Shown here piece after piece: positions 21,269 through 29,766 of a stretch of 34,795 bases of DNA. This stretch comes from Deltaproteobacteria bacterium (lineage in GTDB: Bacteria > Myxococcota_A > Polyangia > Haliangiales > Haliangiaceae), in assembly GCA_021413675.1 (NCBI GenBank), contig JAIOQA010000142.1, positions 1 to 34,795 on the forward strand, read 5' to 3'. Made by a program: the position numbers and the translations under genes. The notes beneath the pieces were generated by a model, which was not told where the DNA came from, did no database searches, and worked only from the letters and a program-made list of their open reading frames with translations. Within the stretch, counting starts at the first letter, position 1, and every line of letters starts with the position of its first letter.

Positions 21269-21282
21269 GCGTGACGTCACGC
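21269..21282. promoter_or_regulatory. 14-bp perfect palindrome over the CPBP start codon
   Basis: GCGTGACGTCACGC is a perfect palindrome that contains the GTG start at 21271 and directly follows the -10-like box. It could be an operator for a dimeric repressor. This is inferred from symmetry and position only. Confidence 0.35.
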
Positions 21283-22794
21283 GCGCTCACCCTCCGCACC
21301 GGCGTCACCGTCGCCGCCGCGGCGCTGGTCGCGACGATGCTGACGTCTGCGACGGTGGTCGGGTGGCACGGACCGGCCACGGTCGCGATCATCGCAGGAC
21401 CCTTCGCGGGCATCGTGACCGTCCTCATCGCGACGCGGGGCCCCGATCAGCGCGATCGCCTCGGGCTGCGCGGCGTCCGCGCCCGCTACCTGATCGGCGC
21501 GGTCGTGATCGGCGCATCGGCGTGGCTCTGGCAGATCATGGTGAGCATCGCGCTGACCGCGCCCGCCCCCCATCGCGCGTTCAATGGCGAGCTGCCTGGG
21601 CCATGGGTGATGGGGCTAGACCACGCGATCACCGCGCTCGTGACCGCGATGCTGTTCCACGGCGTGCTGGCGCGATCCCTGGCGACCCGCTGGTCGGGTC
21701 CGGCAGCGATCGCGCTGTCGACGCTGGCCCTCGCGATGTTCGGGAGCACGCCGGCAGGACTGCCCGGCGCGGTCTTCCTCGGGGTCGTGGCAGGCGCGCT
21801 CGCGCTGCGCACCGACTCGATCGCACCCGGCCTCGCGCTCCTGATCGTGATCGGCCTGTTCCGCGTGCTCATGACCACGCACGCGTTCGCGTCCCCGGTG
21901 TGGCACCTGGTGTTCGCAGATCGCGCCGCGCTGCTGGCGACCTCGATCACGCTGACGATCGCGGGCCTCGCGATCGCGCTGTGGCCGGAACGCGCCCCAA
22001 CCGCGGATGCGCGCGAGGCCGCGACGTCGCCGGCTCCGAGCGGGACATTCGATCTGCGGGGCGGGCTCGCGCTCGCGGTCTGGGCGCTGGCGGCCCATGT
22101 GCTCGTGGGCCAGGCCGTGGTCGCGTGGAGCGGCTCGCCGCTCGCGGCCGGGATCGCCGCGCAGCTCGCGACCGCGGTGATCATCGTTGGCGGCGCGCGC
22201 GGCATCGGCGTGGGCGCGCGCGTCGGGCTCGAGCTACCCGAGGCGCGTTACCTCGCCGCGGCGATCGTCATCGGCATCTGCAAGGGCGAGGCGCTGGGTT
22301 GGACCAACGCGCCGGTCGTCGCGGCGTTCGGGCCGGACGCGTGGAAGGACCGCCTGAACCCCGTCGACCTCGGCGTCGGCATCGGCGTGTTCGCGGTCCT
22401 GCCCGCGATCTGCGAGGAGCTGCTGTTCCGCGGCGTGATCGCGCGCGCGCTCGCGACCGCGTGGTCGCACCGCAAGGCGATCATCGTGAGCGCCCTCGCC
22501 TTCGCGCTTTCGCACCACTCGCCCTACCAGCTGTTCGGACCGTTCACGAGCGGCCTCATCGCCGGCTACATCACGCTGCGCACCGACTCGATCGTCCCCG
22601 CGATGCTCACGCACTTCTGCCACAACGCCGTGGTCGTGCTCGGCGCCGCGGACCAGCCCGCCGGGCTCGTCGACTGGCTCGACGCCCACCCGGTCCTCGG
22701 CCCGGCGATCGCCGCGACGCTGACCGCAGCCGCGATCGCCGTCTGCGCGCTCGGGCCGCCCCGGAACGCGCGCGCATCGCCCGCGCCGGGATGA
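21271..22794 (+). CDS. CPBP-family membrane protease with degenerate N-terminal duplicate
   Basis: The 507-residue multi-pass membrane protein has a complete CPBP site in its C-terminal half: CEELLFR (E382, E383, R387), LSHH (H415, H416) and THFCHN (H448, N452). The N-terminal half is a recognisable copy: [14 protein letters not shown] (128-141) aligns with [14 protein letters not shown] (385-398), and LRTDSIAP (179-186) with LRTDSIVP (436-443). In the copy the two Glu are Thr-Ala, the Arg is His, and the His pair is Gly-Ser, so it is predicted inactive. The GTG at 21271 is preferred over an upstream TTG because of the -10-like box. The substrate is unknown. It ends 4 bp from the convergent SH3-domain gene. 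Confidence 0.88.
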   Translation: MTSRALTLRTGVTVAAAALVATMLTSATVVGWHGPATVAIIAGPFAGIVTVLIATRGPDQRDRLGLRGVRARYLIGAVVIGASAWLWQIMVSIALTAPAPHRAFNGELPGPWVMGLDHAITALVTAMLFHGVLARSLATRWSGPAAIALSTLALAMFGSTPAGLPGAVFLGVVAGALALRTDSIAPGLALLIVIGLFRVLMTTHAFASPVWHLVFADRAALLATSITLTIAGLAIALWPERAPTADAREAATSPAPSGTFDLRGGLALAVWALAAHVLVGQAVVAWSGSPLAAGIAAQLATAVIIVGGARGIGVGARVGLELPEARYLAAAIVIGICKGEALGWTNAPVVAAFGPDAWKDRLNPVDLGVGIGVFAVLPAICEELLFRGVIARALATAWSHRKAIIVSALAFALSHHSPYQLFGPFTSGLIAGYITLRTDSIVPAMLTHFCHNAVVVLGAADQPAGLVDWLDAHPVLGPAIAATLTAAAIAVCALGPPRNARASPAPG

Positions 22795-22798
22795 CCGT

Positions 22799-24286
22799 TC
22801 AGAACCGCTTGCCGAGGCCGACCGTGATCGTGTGCGTGACGTCCGAGCGCGCTGCCGCGGTCGACGCCGTGCCGCGCATCGAGGCCGCCGCCGCGCCGGC
22901 CCACGTGGTCTTCGCGTAGGACAGCTGGTAGCCGGCGTCGAGGGTGACCGACGACTTCCACTGGTACGACACGAGACCCGAGGCCCACACCGCGATCACC
23001 TTGGAGGCGGCGCCGTCCTCGAGGCCCTTGGTCTGGACCCGCTTGCCGGGGAACAGCACGTCGGCGCTGGCGACCGCGCCGAGCTTGGGCGAGAGCCGCG
23101 GGATCTCGAGCGCGAGGCCGGCGGTGGGGCCGCTCAGGTTCTCCGACGGGATCTTGGCCAGGTTCTTCGTGAAGTCGCCGACGTTGGCGACCGCGAACAT
23201 GCCGTAGTGGTAGCCGACCTTGCCCCACGCGACCATGCCGTTGGCCTTGTGCCAGTCGTAGCCGAGCTTGGCGCGGAGATCGATGTCGTGGGTGACGAAG
23301 CCGATGTCCGCCGACGTCGTGCCGTCGGTGTAGCGGATGCCGGGCTGGGCGCGACCGCCGACGTAGCCGAGGTCGGCGCCGAGGCGGAAGTCGGTCTTGT
23401 ACTTCACGTCGATGCCGCCGCCGATCGCGAGCGCGATCGCCGAGCTGCCGAGCTTGTAGTTGGCGAGCGTGCCGGTGCCGTTGGACCGGAAGTTCTGGCC
23501 GAGGGCGGCGAAGCCGATGCGCGCGTCGGCGCGGATCACGCGCGGCGCGCGGGTATCGGACGAGACCTCCTTGGCGCGGATCCAGCCCGAGTCGCCATCC
23601 TGGTTCTCGACCTCGAGCCACTCGCCGGAGTCGTCCTCGCCGACGATCGCCAGGCGATCGCCCTTGGCGACGGTCGTGACCGCCTTGCCGCGGCGCGACG
23701 GCTTGGCGCGCAGATCGGTCTCCTCGGCGACGACCGTGACGGTCTTGCGCGCGGGCTCGGCCTCGGCCTCCTCGGCCTCGTCGCCTTCGCTCTCCTCGAC
23801 CTCGTCGTCGTCGCGATCGCGGTGGCGCGCCTTGGGCGCGGGCTTCTTCGCGGGCTTCTTCGCGCGCGGCGCCGGCTCGTCGGCCTCGTCCGCCTCCTCG
23901 CGATCGTCCTCGTCGGTCGCGTCCGCGCCGACCCGATCCTCGGGCGCGTCGCCCGACCAGCCGCGGCGCACCGAGCGGCCATCGACGAACGGCCGGCGGC
24001 GGGTGTTGCGCTGCACGCCGCGCGCACTGGCGGTGCTGGCGACCTGGCTGCGCGTCACCCAGCCGGTGCGGCCGTTGACCCGGACCTTGAGCCACCGGCC
24101 ATCGGAGGCGAGCACGGTCATCGACCGGCCGGCGTCCACGCGGACGACCACCGGCGCCTGCTCGCCCGGGCGCTTGAGGATCTTGGTCGTGTGGGTCGTC
24201 TTGACCTCCTCGGCGCGAGCGGGGCGAGCGCTGGCGCCCGCGAGAAACCCACAAACGACGGAGGCGACGAGCAGGCGGTTCCTCAT
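22799..24286 (-). CDS. Envelope protein with two SH3b domains and a C-terminal beta-barrel-like domain
   Basis: The 495-residue protein has a signal peptide (cleavage likely ARA|EE, near residue 25). A first bacterial SH3 domain covers about 26-85, followed by a strongly acidic/Lys-rich disordered linker (about 110-180), a second SH3b domain (about 180-243, ending GDSGWIRAKEV), and a ~250-residue C-terminal region of alternating strands with Gly/Tyr that ends in Phe, typical of outer-membrane barrels. SH3b domains often bind peptidoglycan, so the protein may link the cell wall to the outer membrane (inference). The start has a clear Shine-Dalgarno (AAGGA) 8 nt upstream. Confidence 0.85.
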   Translation of the reverse strand: MRNRLLVASVVCGFLAGASARPARAEEVKTTHTTKILKRPGEQAPVVVRVDAGRSMTVLASDGRWLKVRVNGRTGWVTRSQVASTASARGVQRNTRRRPFVDGRSVRRGWSGDAPEDRVGADATDEDDREEADEADEPAPRAKKPAKKPAPKARHRDRDDDEVEESEGDEAEEAEAEPARKTVTVVAEETDLRAKPSRRGKAVTTVAKGDRLAIVGEDDSGEWLEVENQDGDSGWIRAKEVSSDTRAPRVIRADARIGFAALGQNFRSNGTGTLANYKLGSSAIALAIGGGIDVKYKTDFRLGADLGYVGGRAQPGIRYTDGTTSADIGFVTHDIDLRAKLGYDWHKANGMVAWGKVGYHYGMFAVANVGDFTKNLAKIPSENLSGPTAGLALEIPRLSPKLGAVASADVLFPGKRVQTKGLEDGAASKVIAVWASGLVSYQWKSSVTLDAGYQLSYAKTTWAGAAAASMRGTASTAAARSDVTHTITVGLGKRF

Positions 24287-24358
24287 GCGACAGGTCCTTT
24301 ACAAGCCGCGTGCCGATCCTCCGAATCTTGAAATCATTGAGGATTCGTCGCTGGTAGC

Positions 24359-24381
24359 GATCTCGGCCGATCGCCGAGATC
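24359..24381. other. 9-bp perfect inverted repeat in the divergent intergenic region
   Basis: GATCTCGGC and GCCGAGATC are separated by CGATC. The repeat lies 73 bp upstream of the SH3-barrel gene and about 190 bp upstream of the tail-tube gene, in a 286-bp divergent spacer that is AT-richer than its surroundings. It is a candidate operator or structured leader. Confidence 0.45.
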
Positions 24382-24429
24382 CAGCTAACTCGTCGAAACA
24401 ACTCCGGTTCGGTTTTCGCAACTCGGCCC

Positions 24430-24473
24430 GGCCCATGGGGGCCGCCTCCCCAGATCCCATGGGGTCATGGGCC
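24430..24473. other. Nested inverted repeats upstream of the tail-tube gene
   Basis: GGCCCATG (24430-24437) pairs with CATGGGCC (24466-24473) around an inner region that also folds (GGGG with CCCC). A smaller hairpin CGATGG-CGTTA-CCATCG follows at 24532-24548. They precede a start codon with a Shine-Dalgarno (GGGA), so this gene has a long leader, unlike the leaderless genes around it. Confidence 0.45.
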
Positions 24474-24572
24474 CGGATCCCCACCGGGTCACAATCGAGA
24501 TCAGGGAGGATCATCCGGTCGCAGGCGTAGAACGATGGCGTTACCATCGGTCGGAATCCACGCGGGAGCCCC

Positions 24573-25583
24573 ATGTCTTTCAAAGCGTCGTTCAACGTGT
24601 CGATCGGAGGGAGCGGCGGGGCCGCCAGCGCCAGTGGTGGTGCCGGTGGTGCAGCGGGCGGCTCGAAGTCGCAGGTGGGTCTCAACACCGCGAGCATCTT
24701 CGAGTTCACGATCGATGGCTGGCGCAACACCGCGTACATCAAGTCGGTCGAGGGCGGCTACCCCAAGCTCAACACGATCGAGGAGCAGGTCGGCGCCGAC
24801 AACCTGTTCATCAAGCATGGCTCGACCGTCGAGATCGATCCGATCTCCGTCGAGATGGGCATGCAGACCGGCACCGAGGTGCTGTCGTGGATCCAGTCGT
24901 CGTGGCGCAAGGAGTTCTCGCGCCACAGCGGCATGATCACCCACGCCAACTTCGACAAGAAGGCGCTGGTCGACCACCACTTCCGCGACGCGCTGCTCAC
25001 CGAGGCCGCGTTCCCGACCCTCGACGCCTCGTCGAAGGAGGCCGCGTTCCTCAAGTTCAAGATCCAGCCCGAGGCGGTCGAGCTCAAGCCGGCCTCCAAG
25101 TCCACGGTCGGCCAGAACCTGTCGCCGAAGCAGAAGATGTGGACGGCGAACTCGTTCAGCCTGAAGCTCGACGGCCTCGACGTGTCGAAGGTCGCCAAGA
25201 TCGAGGGCTTCACCGTCAAGCAGGGCGTGAAGGCGCTCTACGTCGGTGGTCAGCGCTTCCCGCAGTACGAGCCGACCAAGATCACGTTCCCCGATCTCAG
25301 CGTGCACATCTCGCAGATCTACGCCGGTAGCATCATGGACTGGTACGAGAACTTCGTGATGAAGGGCAAGCGCGACCCGTCCCAGGAGAAGCAGGGGGCG
25401 ATCGAGTTCCTCGCGCCCGATCACAAGACGGTCATCTACCGGATCAAGCTGACCAACGTCGGCATCAAGTCCTGCATGATCGAGCGGTCGGCGTCGAACG
25501 ACGCCAACACCAAGAAGATCAAGTTCGACCTCTACGTCGGCCAGATGGACATCGACGGCGAGGGCGTCCTGTCGATGGCCTGA
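24573..25583 (+). CDS. Tandem contractile-tail tube-like protein (gp19/Hcp fold), orphan
   Basis: The 336-residue protein opens with a ~35-residue Gly/Ala/Ser tract and then has two units that each look like a phage T4 gp19-type tube domain: about 41-172 (FEFTIDGW ... VLSWIQSSW ... FLKFKIQPEAVEL) and about 192-328 (FSLKLDG ... IMDWYENFVM ... VIYRIKLTNVGI). Tube proteins of phages, R-pyocins and extracellular injection systems usually have one such unit of about 150 residues. No sheath, baseplate, spike or AAA ATPase gene is visible nearby, so it is an orphan here. It may be an adaptor or cap of a distant injection system, or a domesticated tube protein. The ATG is preceded by GGGA at 7 nt, and a terminator follows. 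Confidence 0.72.
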   Translation: MSFKASFNVSIGGSGGAASASGGAGGAAGGSKSQVGLNTASIFEFTIDGWRNTAYIKSVEGGYPKLNTIEEQVGADNLFIKHGSTVEIDPISVEMGMQTGTEVLSWIQSSWRKEFSRHSGMITHANFDKKALVDHHFRDALLTEAAFPTLDASSKEAAFLKFKIQPEAVELKPASKSTVGQNLSPKQKMWTANSFSLKLDGLDVSKVAKIEGFTVKQGVKALYVGGQRFPQYEPTKITFPDLSVHISQIYAGSIMDWYENFVMKGKRDPSQEKQGAIEFLAPDHKTVIYRIKLTNVGIKSCMIERSASNDANTKKIKFDLYVGQMDIDGEGVLSMA

Positions 25584-25608
25584 GCGCGAACACGCGACGC
25601 GATGCAGC

Positions 25609-25637
25609 GACCGGCCCCGCGGCCGGTCTCGTCGTTT
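25609..25637 (+). terminator. Rho-independent terminator after the tail-tube gene
   Basis: An 8-bp GC stem GACCGGCC / GGCCGGTC with loop CCGC is followed within a few bases by TTTT (25634-25637). It lies 26 bp after the stop, so the tail-tube gene is probably a single-gene transcript. Confidence 0.6.
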
Positions 25638-25659
25638 TCGGCGCGGCCACGGCGTCTGG

Positions 25660-26373
25660 TCAGCGCAGCGCGAGCACGTAGAGATCGTAGAGCACGTGGG
25701 CGTAGACCGCGTGCGCGAGCGAGCGGTACCAGAAGATCAGCCCGAACGCCGCGCCGCACAGCGCGCGGTACGCGAACACACTGTCGCGATACGCCTCGCC
25801 GTGCGCGCCCCAGTGGTGCGCCGCCGAGAACAGGAGCGACGAGCCGATCACCGCGATCGCCAGCGAGGCCCGGGGGCCGAGCCCGCTGCGCCGCAGGAGC
25901 GCGCAGCCGCCGGCGAGCGCGCCGACCCGGAACACCAGCTCCTCGTGCACGCCGGCGCCGAGCGACATCACGACCGCCTCGCCGCGCCGCCCGAGGGCGA
26001 GCTCGGTGATCGCGAGCGGCAGGTGCGCGACCACGAGCGGGACGATCGCCGCGAGCGACAGCGCCCAGACCGCGGCCTCGAGCACCAGCGGCGCGACGAC
26101 GTCGAGCGCGAGCACGTTGGCGCGGCGGATCGCGCGGATCCACACCAGGTACGCGACCGCGAGGCTGGCGTGCACGACCAGGTAGCGCACGCGATCGTAG
26201 CCGCAGGCCGCGTACACCGCACGCGTCACGACGTCGACGCCGTTGACCGTCGACGAGAACAGCACGCCGATCTCGTAGGCGAGCAGGAGCGGAAACACCA
26301 GCACGATGCTGGCGGTGAGATCGCCGCGGCCGAACGCGGTCGCGGCGGGCGCGCGCGCCGGGCCGCGGCTCAC
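25660..26373 (-). CDS. CPBP-family membrane protease
   Basis: The 237-residue multi-pass membrane protein has a full CPBP motif set: HEELVFR (E144, E145, R149), FSAAHH (H186, H187) and a final AHVLYD (H226). It is a single-unit member, unlike the two duplicated ones elsewhere in the window. The GTG at 26373 is chosen because it overlaps the stop of the M16 peptidase gene (GTGA) and leaves a short N-terminus before the first helix. Tight coupling to a large M16 peptidase suggests they act together, perhaps in peptide or protein turnover at the membrane (inference). Confidence 0.9.
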   Translation of the reverse strand: MSRGPARAPAATAFGRGDLTASIVLVFPLLLAYEIGVLFSSTVNGVDVVTRAVYAACGYDRVRYLVVHASLAVAYLVWIRAIRRANVLALDVVAPLVLEAAVWALSLAAIVPLVVAHLPLAITELALGRRGEAVVMSLGAGVHEELVFRVGALAGGCALLRRSGLGPRASLAIAVIGSSLLFSAAHHWGAHGEAYRDSVFAYRALCGAAFGLIFWYRSLAHAVYAHVLYDLYVLALR

Positions 26374-29078
26374 GAGGTCCTCCGCGAGCGCGCCGGAGGA
26401 TGGGCGTGGCGCACCGGCGCGGCCGGGCGCTTGCCGGCCTTGCGCTTGGCGACCGCGGGCGAGGCCGCGGGCGGCCGCACCGTCGCGGTGATCGCGAGAT
26501 CGTCGCGCAGATAGGCGCGCGCGACCCGGTTCACGTCGGCGGCGGTGACGCGTGCGAGGCGATCGGAGTACTTCGACCACTCGGCCCAGCCCAGGCCGTA
26601 AGCCTCGTGGAACGCGAGCGCGGTGGCGACCGCGCTGCGCCGCTGCAGCGCGACGTCGTGCGCGCCGATCAGGTACGTCACCGTGCGCTCGACCTCGTCG
26701 GAGGTGACGCCATCGGCGACCAGGCGGGTGAGCTCGCGCTCGACCGCGGCGTTGGCGGCGTCGAGGTTGCCGGGCGCGCACGACAGGTAGATCGCGACGT
26801 AGCCAGGATCGAGGCCCTCGACCGAATGCGCCGACACGCGGTACGCGAGGCCGAGGTGATCGCGGACCTCGGCGAACAGCCGGCCGCTCTGACCGCCGAG
26901 GATGCCGATCAGCACCTCGAGGGCGAAGCGATCCGCCGAGCCGACCGTCGTCCCGGGAAAGCCGATCACGAGGTGCGCCTGCTCGCGCTCGAGGAAGCGA
27001 TAGACCTCGCGCGTGCGCGCGGCGCGGCCGCTGAAGCGCTCGGCGGCGACCACCGGGGTGATCGCTGCGGCGCGCGGCACGTGCTCGAAGCGCGCGCGGA
27101 CCCGGGCCAGCACCTGATCGGGATCGACGTCGCCGACGACCGCGAGGGTCATGCCCGAGACCGGGAAGTGATCGCGATAGAAGGTGGCGACCTGGGTGTC
27201 GGTCAGGCCGCCGACCGCCTTCGCCGACCCCAGGACGTCGTAGCGATACGGGTGCGACTGGTAGAGCGCCTCCGCGAACAACCGGAACGCCGCGTGCGAG
27301 GCGCTGTCGTCCTGGGCGGCGAGCTCGTCGAGGAGGCGGCGGCGCTCGGCCGCGAACTCCGCCGGATCGAAGCGCGGCCGCAGGATGCAGTCAGCCATCA
27401 GATCGAGGCCCTGATCCCAGGTGCGCGCGAGCCACTCGGCGCGCACGCCGAAGCTGTTGCGGCCCGCGGCGCCGGCCATGCCGCCGCCGATGCGATCGAT
27501 CATCTCGGTGAGCGAGGTCGGATCGCGATCGCCGCAGCCGCGCGTGAGCCACTGCGCGAGCAGCGCGCTGGTGCCATTGGTGCGATCGTCCTCGAGGCGT
27601 ACGCCGCCCGGCCAGACCGCGCGCATCGCGACCACCGGCACGCTCGGATCGGCCTTCACGATCAGCACCAGGCCGTTGGCGAGCACCGTGCGCACGACCG
27701 CGGGCGTGGCGGTCGTGGTCGCGGGCCGCCGCGCGGCCTTCGCCCCGCGGCGCGCGTGGGCGATCAGCGCGCGCCCGAACGCGGCCCGGCCCCGCACGCC
27801 GCGCGCGGTGCCATGCGGCACGACCGCGGCGAGGTTCGCGCGCTCGACATCGAGGTGCTTGCGGACCACCGCGCGGACCTGCGCGACGCTGGTGGTGCGG
27901 ACCTGCTCGGAGTGGCGCTCGGCGCGGCGCGCGTCGCCGTAGATCGCGTCGGCCTCGATCGCGGCCTTGGCCTTGTCGAGCTCGGAGGTGCCGAGGTCGT
28001 CGGCGAGGCGCGCGACCTCGCCGCTGATCGCCGCGACCGCGTCGCGCAGCACCGCGGGGCGCGCGGTCGCGCTGACCACGAACAGCCCGGCGTCGCGCAG
28101 CGCGTGCTGGTAGGCCCACACGCCGCTGGCCAGCTCGGCCTCGCGCTGGACCCGGCGCTCGAGCCGCGACGAGCCGCCCTGGCCGAGCAGCACCGCGGCG
28201 AGATCGAGGGCCGCGCCGTCGCCGTCGCCGAGCTGCGGCACGGGGAAGCCGATCGCCACGTAGCCGTCATGAACGTCCTGCACCAGCGCGCGGCCGCGCG
28301 GCGCGACCTGCGGTGGCTCCCGCATCGCGCGGCGCCGCGGCCCGCCCGGGGCCATCCGGCCGAAGTGGCGCGCGATCGCGCGGCGCGCCCCGCCCTCGTC
28401 GAAGTCGCCGGCGACCACGACCGTGGTGTTGCCGGCCACGTACCAGCTCCGGTAGTAGTCGACGATGTCGCCGTGGCGCAGCGCGCGCACCGACTCGGCG
28501 CCGCCGATCACCGGCCGGCGATAGGGATGCACCACGAACGCGGACTCGAACACCGCGCGCGCGACGGTCTTGACCGGATCGTCCTGGCCCTGCCCGATCT
28601 CCTCGAGCACGACCTGGCGCTCGCGCTCGAACTCGTCGGGATCGAGGCGCGCGCCGCAGACCGCATCGGCCAGGACATCCACACCGATCTCGAACGCGCG
28701 CCGGGCGACCACCGCGTGAATCACGGTCTCGTCGAAGGATGTCCAGGCGTTCAGGTCGCCGCCGGCGGCCTCGATCGCCTGGGTCAGCCCGCCGACCCCG
28801 CGCCGCATCGTGCCCTTGAACAGCATGTGCTCGACGACATGAGCGATGCCGGCGCGCGCGGCCGGTTCATCGGCCGAGCCGGCACCGACCCACGCCTGCA
28901 TCGCCACCACCGGGGCGAGCCGATGGGGGGCCAGGACCACGGTCAGGCCGTTGTCCAGTCTATAAGTCTCGACCTCGAGCACGGATCGTCTCTGCGCGGC
29001 CGGATCCGGCCCGAGCGCCACCGCGATCAACGCAGCGACGCCGAAGAAATTGTAGGCACGGGCGCGGACGGCGGGCAC
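26370..29078 (-). CDS. Two-lobed M16 zinc peptidase, exported
   Basis: The 902-residue protein has an N-terminal hydrophobic segment (about 10-23) that looks like a signal peptide. It contains two fused M16 halves (about 35-440 and 455-870). The first half carries the inverted zinc motif HVVEH (H80, E83, H84); the second lacks it, as expected for a two-lobed M16 enzyme in which only one lobe is catalytic. Family members degrade peptides or process precursors in the periplasm. The start GTG 29078 is the longest choice and preserves the signal peptide. A TACAAT box inside the first codons (minus strand, near 29052) does not fit a start at the usual distance, so the start is less sure than the domains. 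Confidence 0.92.
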   Translation of the reverse strand: MPAVRARAYNFFGVAALIAVALGPDPAAQRRSVLEVETYRLDNGLTVVLAPHRLAPVVAMQAWVGAGSADEPAARAGIAHVVEHMLFKGTMRRGVGGLTQAIEAAGGDLNAWTSFDETVIHAVVARRAFEIGVDVLADAVCGARLDPDEFERERQVVLEEIGQGQDDPVKTVARAVFESAFVVHPYRRPVIGGAESVRALRHGDIVDYYRSWYVAGNTTVVVAGDFDEGGARRAIARHFGRMAPGGPRRRAMREPPQVAPRGRALVQDVHDGYVAIGFPVPQLGDGDGAALDLAAVLLGQGGSSRLERRVQREAELASGVWAYQHALRDAGLFVVSATARPAVLRDAVAAISGEVARLADDLGTSELDKAKAAIEADAIYGDARRAERHSEQVRTTSVAQVRAVVRKHLDVERANLAAVVPHGTARGVRGRAAFGRALIAHARRGAKAARRPATTTATPAVVRTVLANGLVLIVKADPSVPVVAMRAVWPGGVRLEDDRTNGTSALLAQWLTRGCGDRDPTSLTEMIDRIGGGMAGAAGRNSFGVRAEWLARTWDQGLDLMADCILRPRFDPAEFAAERRRLLDELAAQDDSASHAAFRLFAEALYQSHPYRYDVLGSAKAVGGLTDTQVATFYRDHFPVSGMTLAVVGDVDPDQVLARVRARFEHVPRAAAITPVVAAERFSGRAARTREVYRFLEREQAHLVIGFPGTTVGSADRFALEVLIGILGGQSGRLFAEVRDHLGLAYRVSAHSVEGLDPGYVAIYLSCAPGNLDAANAAVERELTRLVADGVTSDEVERTVTYLIGAHDVALQRRSAVATALAFHEAYGLGWAEWSKYSDRLARVTAADVNRVARAYLRDDLAITATVRPPAASPAVAKRKAGKRPAAPVRHAHPPARSRRTS

Positions 29079-29247
29079 GTTTTCTCGAGAGCGCGACCCG
29101 CGGGTTCGCGATCGCCGTCGCGGCGACCGGCTGAAGCGGGTTGTCGAGCATAGCCGAGCGCGAATCCCGTCACGCCTCGGGACGTGCCATGAAGGTCGTT
29201 CCTGATTGGCGCGCTGCGTCGGAGATTGACCGAAACCGGGTCACAGT

Positions 29248-29253
29248 TACGAT
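29248..29253 (+). promoter_or_regulatory. -10-like box, probable leaderless promoter of the lipoprotein gene
   Basis: TACGAT lies 7 nt before the ATG at 29261. Confidence 0.5.
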
Positions 29254-29260
29254 CGTCGGC

Positions 29261-29740
29261 ATGACCCGATTTGCCCTCCTCGCGCTCGTGGTGGTCGCCG
29301 CGTGCAGCAGCTCGCCCGCGAACGTCGCTGGTGACTACTCGGTCGCGCTCACCAACCGCGCCAATGGCTGCAACTTCCAGAACTGGACCGTCGACGCGAC
29401 CACGCAGGGGGTGTCGGTCACGATCACCCAGCAGGACGCCGACGCCACCGCGACCGTCAACGGCGTCGCCGGCGGCTACCTCGACGTCGTCCTCGGCGGC
29501 CACGCGTTCGCCGGGACCGTCGATGGCGACGACGTCGATCTGACGCTGTTCGGCACGCGCAGCGGCACGATGGGCAACTGCACCTATACGTTCAACGCGA
29601 TCATGCACGGCACGCTCGCCGGCGATGCGCTGAGCGGGACGATCGACTACGCGGCCAAGACCAACGGCAACCCCGACTGCGCGCCGATCGAGGGATGCGC
29701 GACCGTGCAGGAGTTCGCCGGCGTTCGACCGCCGACCTGA
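29261..29740 (+). CDS. Small lipoprotein, unknown function
   Basis: The 159-residue protein has a lipoprotein signal peptide with lipobox VVAAC (C15) and then a beta-rich domain with repeated short strands (DYSVALT, VSVTITQQ, ATVNGVAGG, GTVDGDDVDLTLFG, LSGTIDY), about the size of a small lipocalin-like barrel. Four Cys after the lipid Cys could form two disulfides. The ATG at 29261 is chosen over the upstream in-frame GTG at 29141 because it starts the signal peptide and has a -10-like box 7 nt upstream. I do not recognise the family. Confidence 0.85.
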   Translation: MTRFALLALVVVAACSSSPANVAGDYSVALTNRANGCNFQNWTVDATTQGVSVTITQQDADATATVNGVAGGYLDVVLGGHAFAGTVDGDDVDLTLFGTRSGTMGNCTYTFNAIMHGTLAGDALSGTIDYAAKTNGNPDCAPIEGCATVQEFAGVRPPT

Positions 29741-29753
29741 TCGAGTAAGGGGG

Positions 29754-29759
29754 TACCTT
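29754..29759 (+). promoter_or_regulatory. -10-like box, probable leaderless promoter of the GNAT gene
   Basis: TACCTT lies 7 nt before the ATG at 29767. Confidence 0.5.
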
Positions 29760-29766
29760 CGCGCCG

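Noticed and set aside
24573..25583. Prophage or complete injection-system cluster around the tail-tube-like gene
   Set aside because: Neighbours are an SH3-barrel protein and proteases; no integrase, portal, sheath, baseplate or lysis genes and no attachment repeats are visible.
26400..29153. Plus-strand open frame of about 900 codons
   Set aside because: It is entirely antisense to the M16 peptidase, which has clear zinc-site motifs; the antisense product has no recognisable features.
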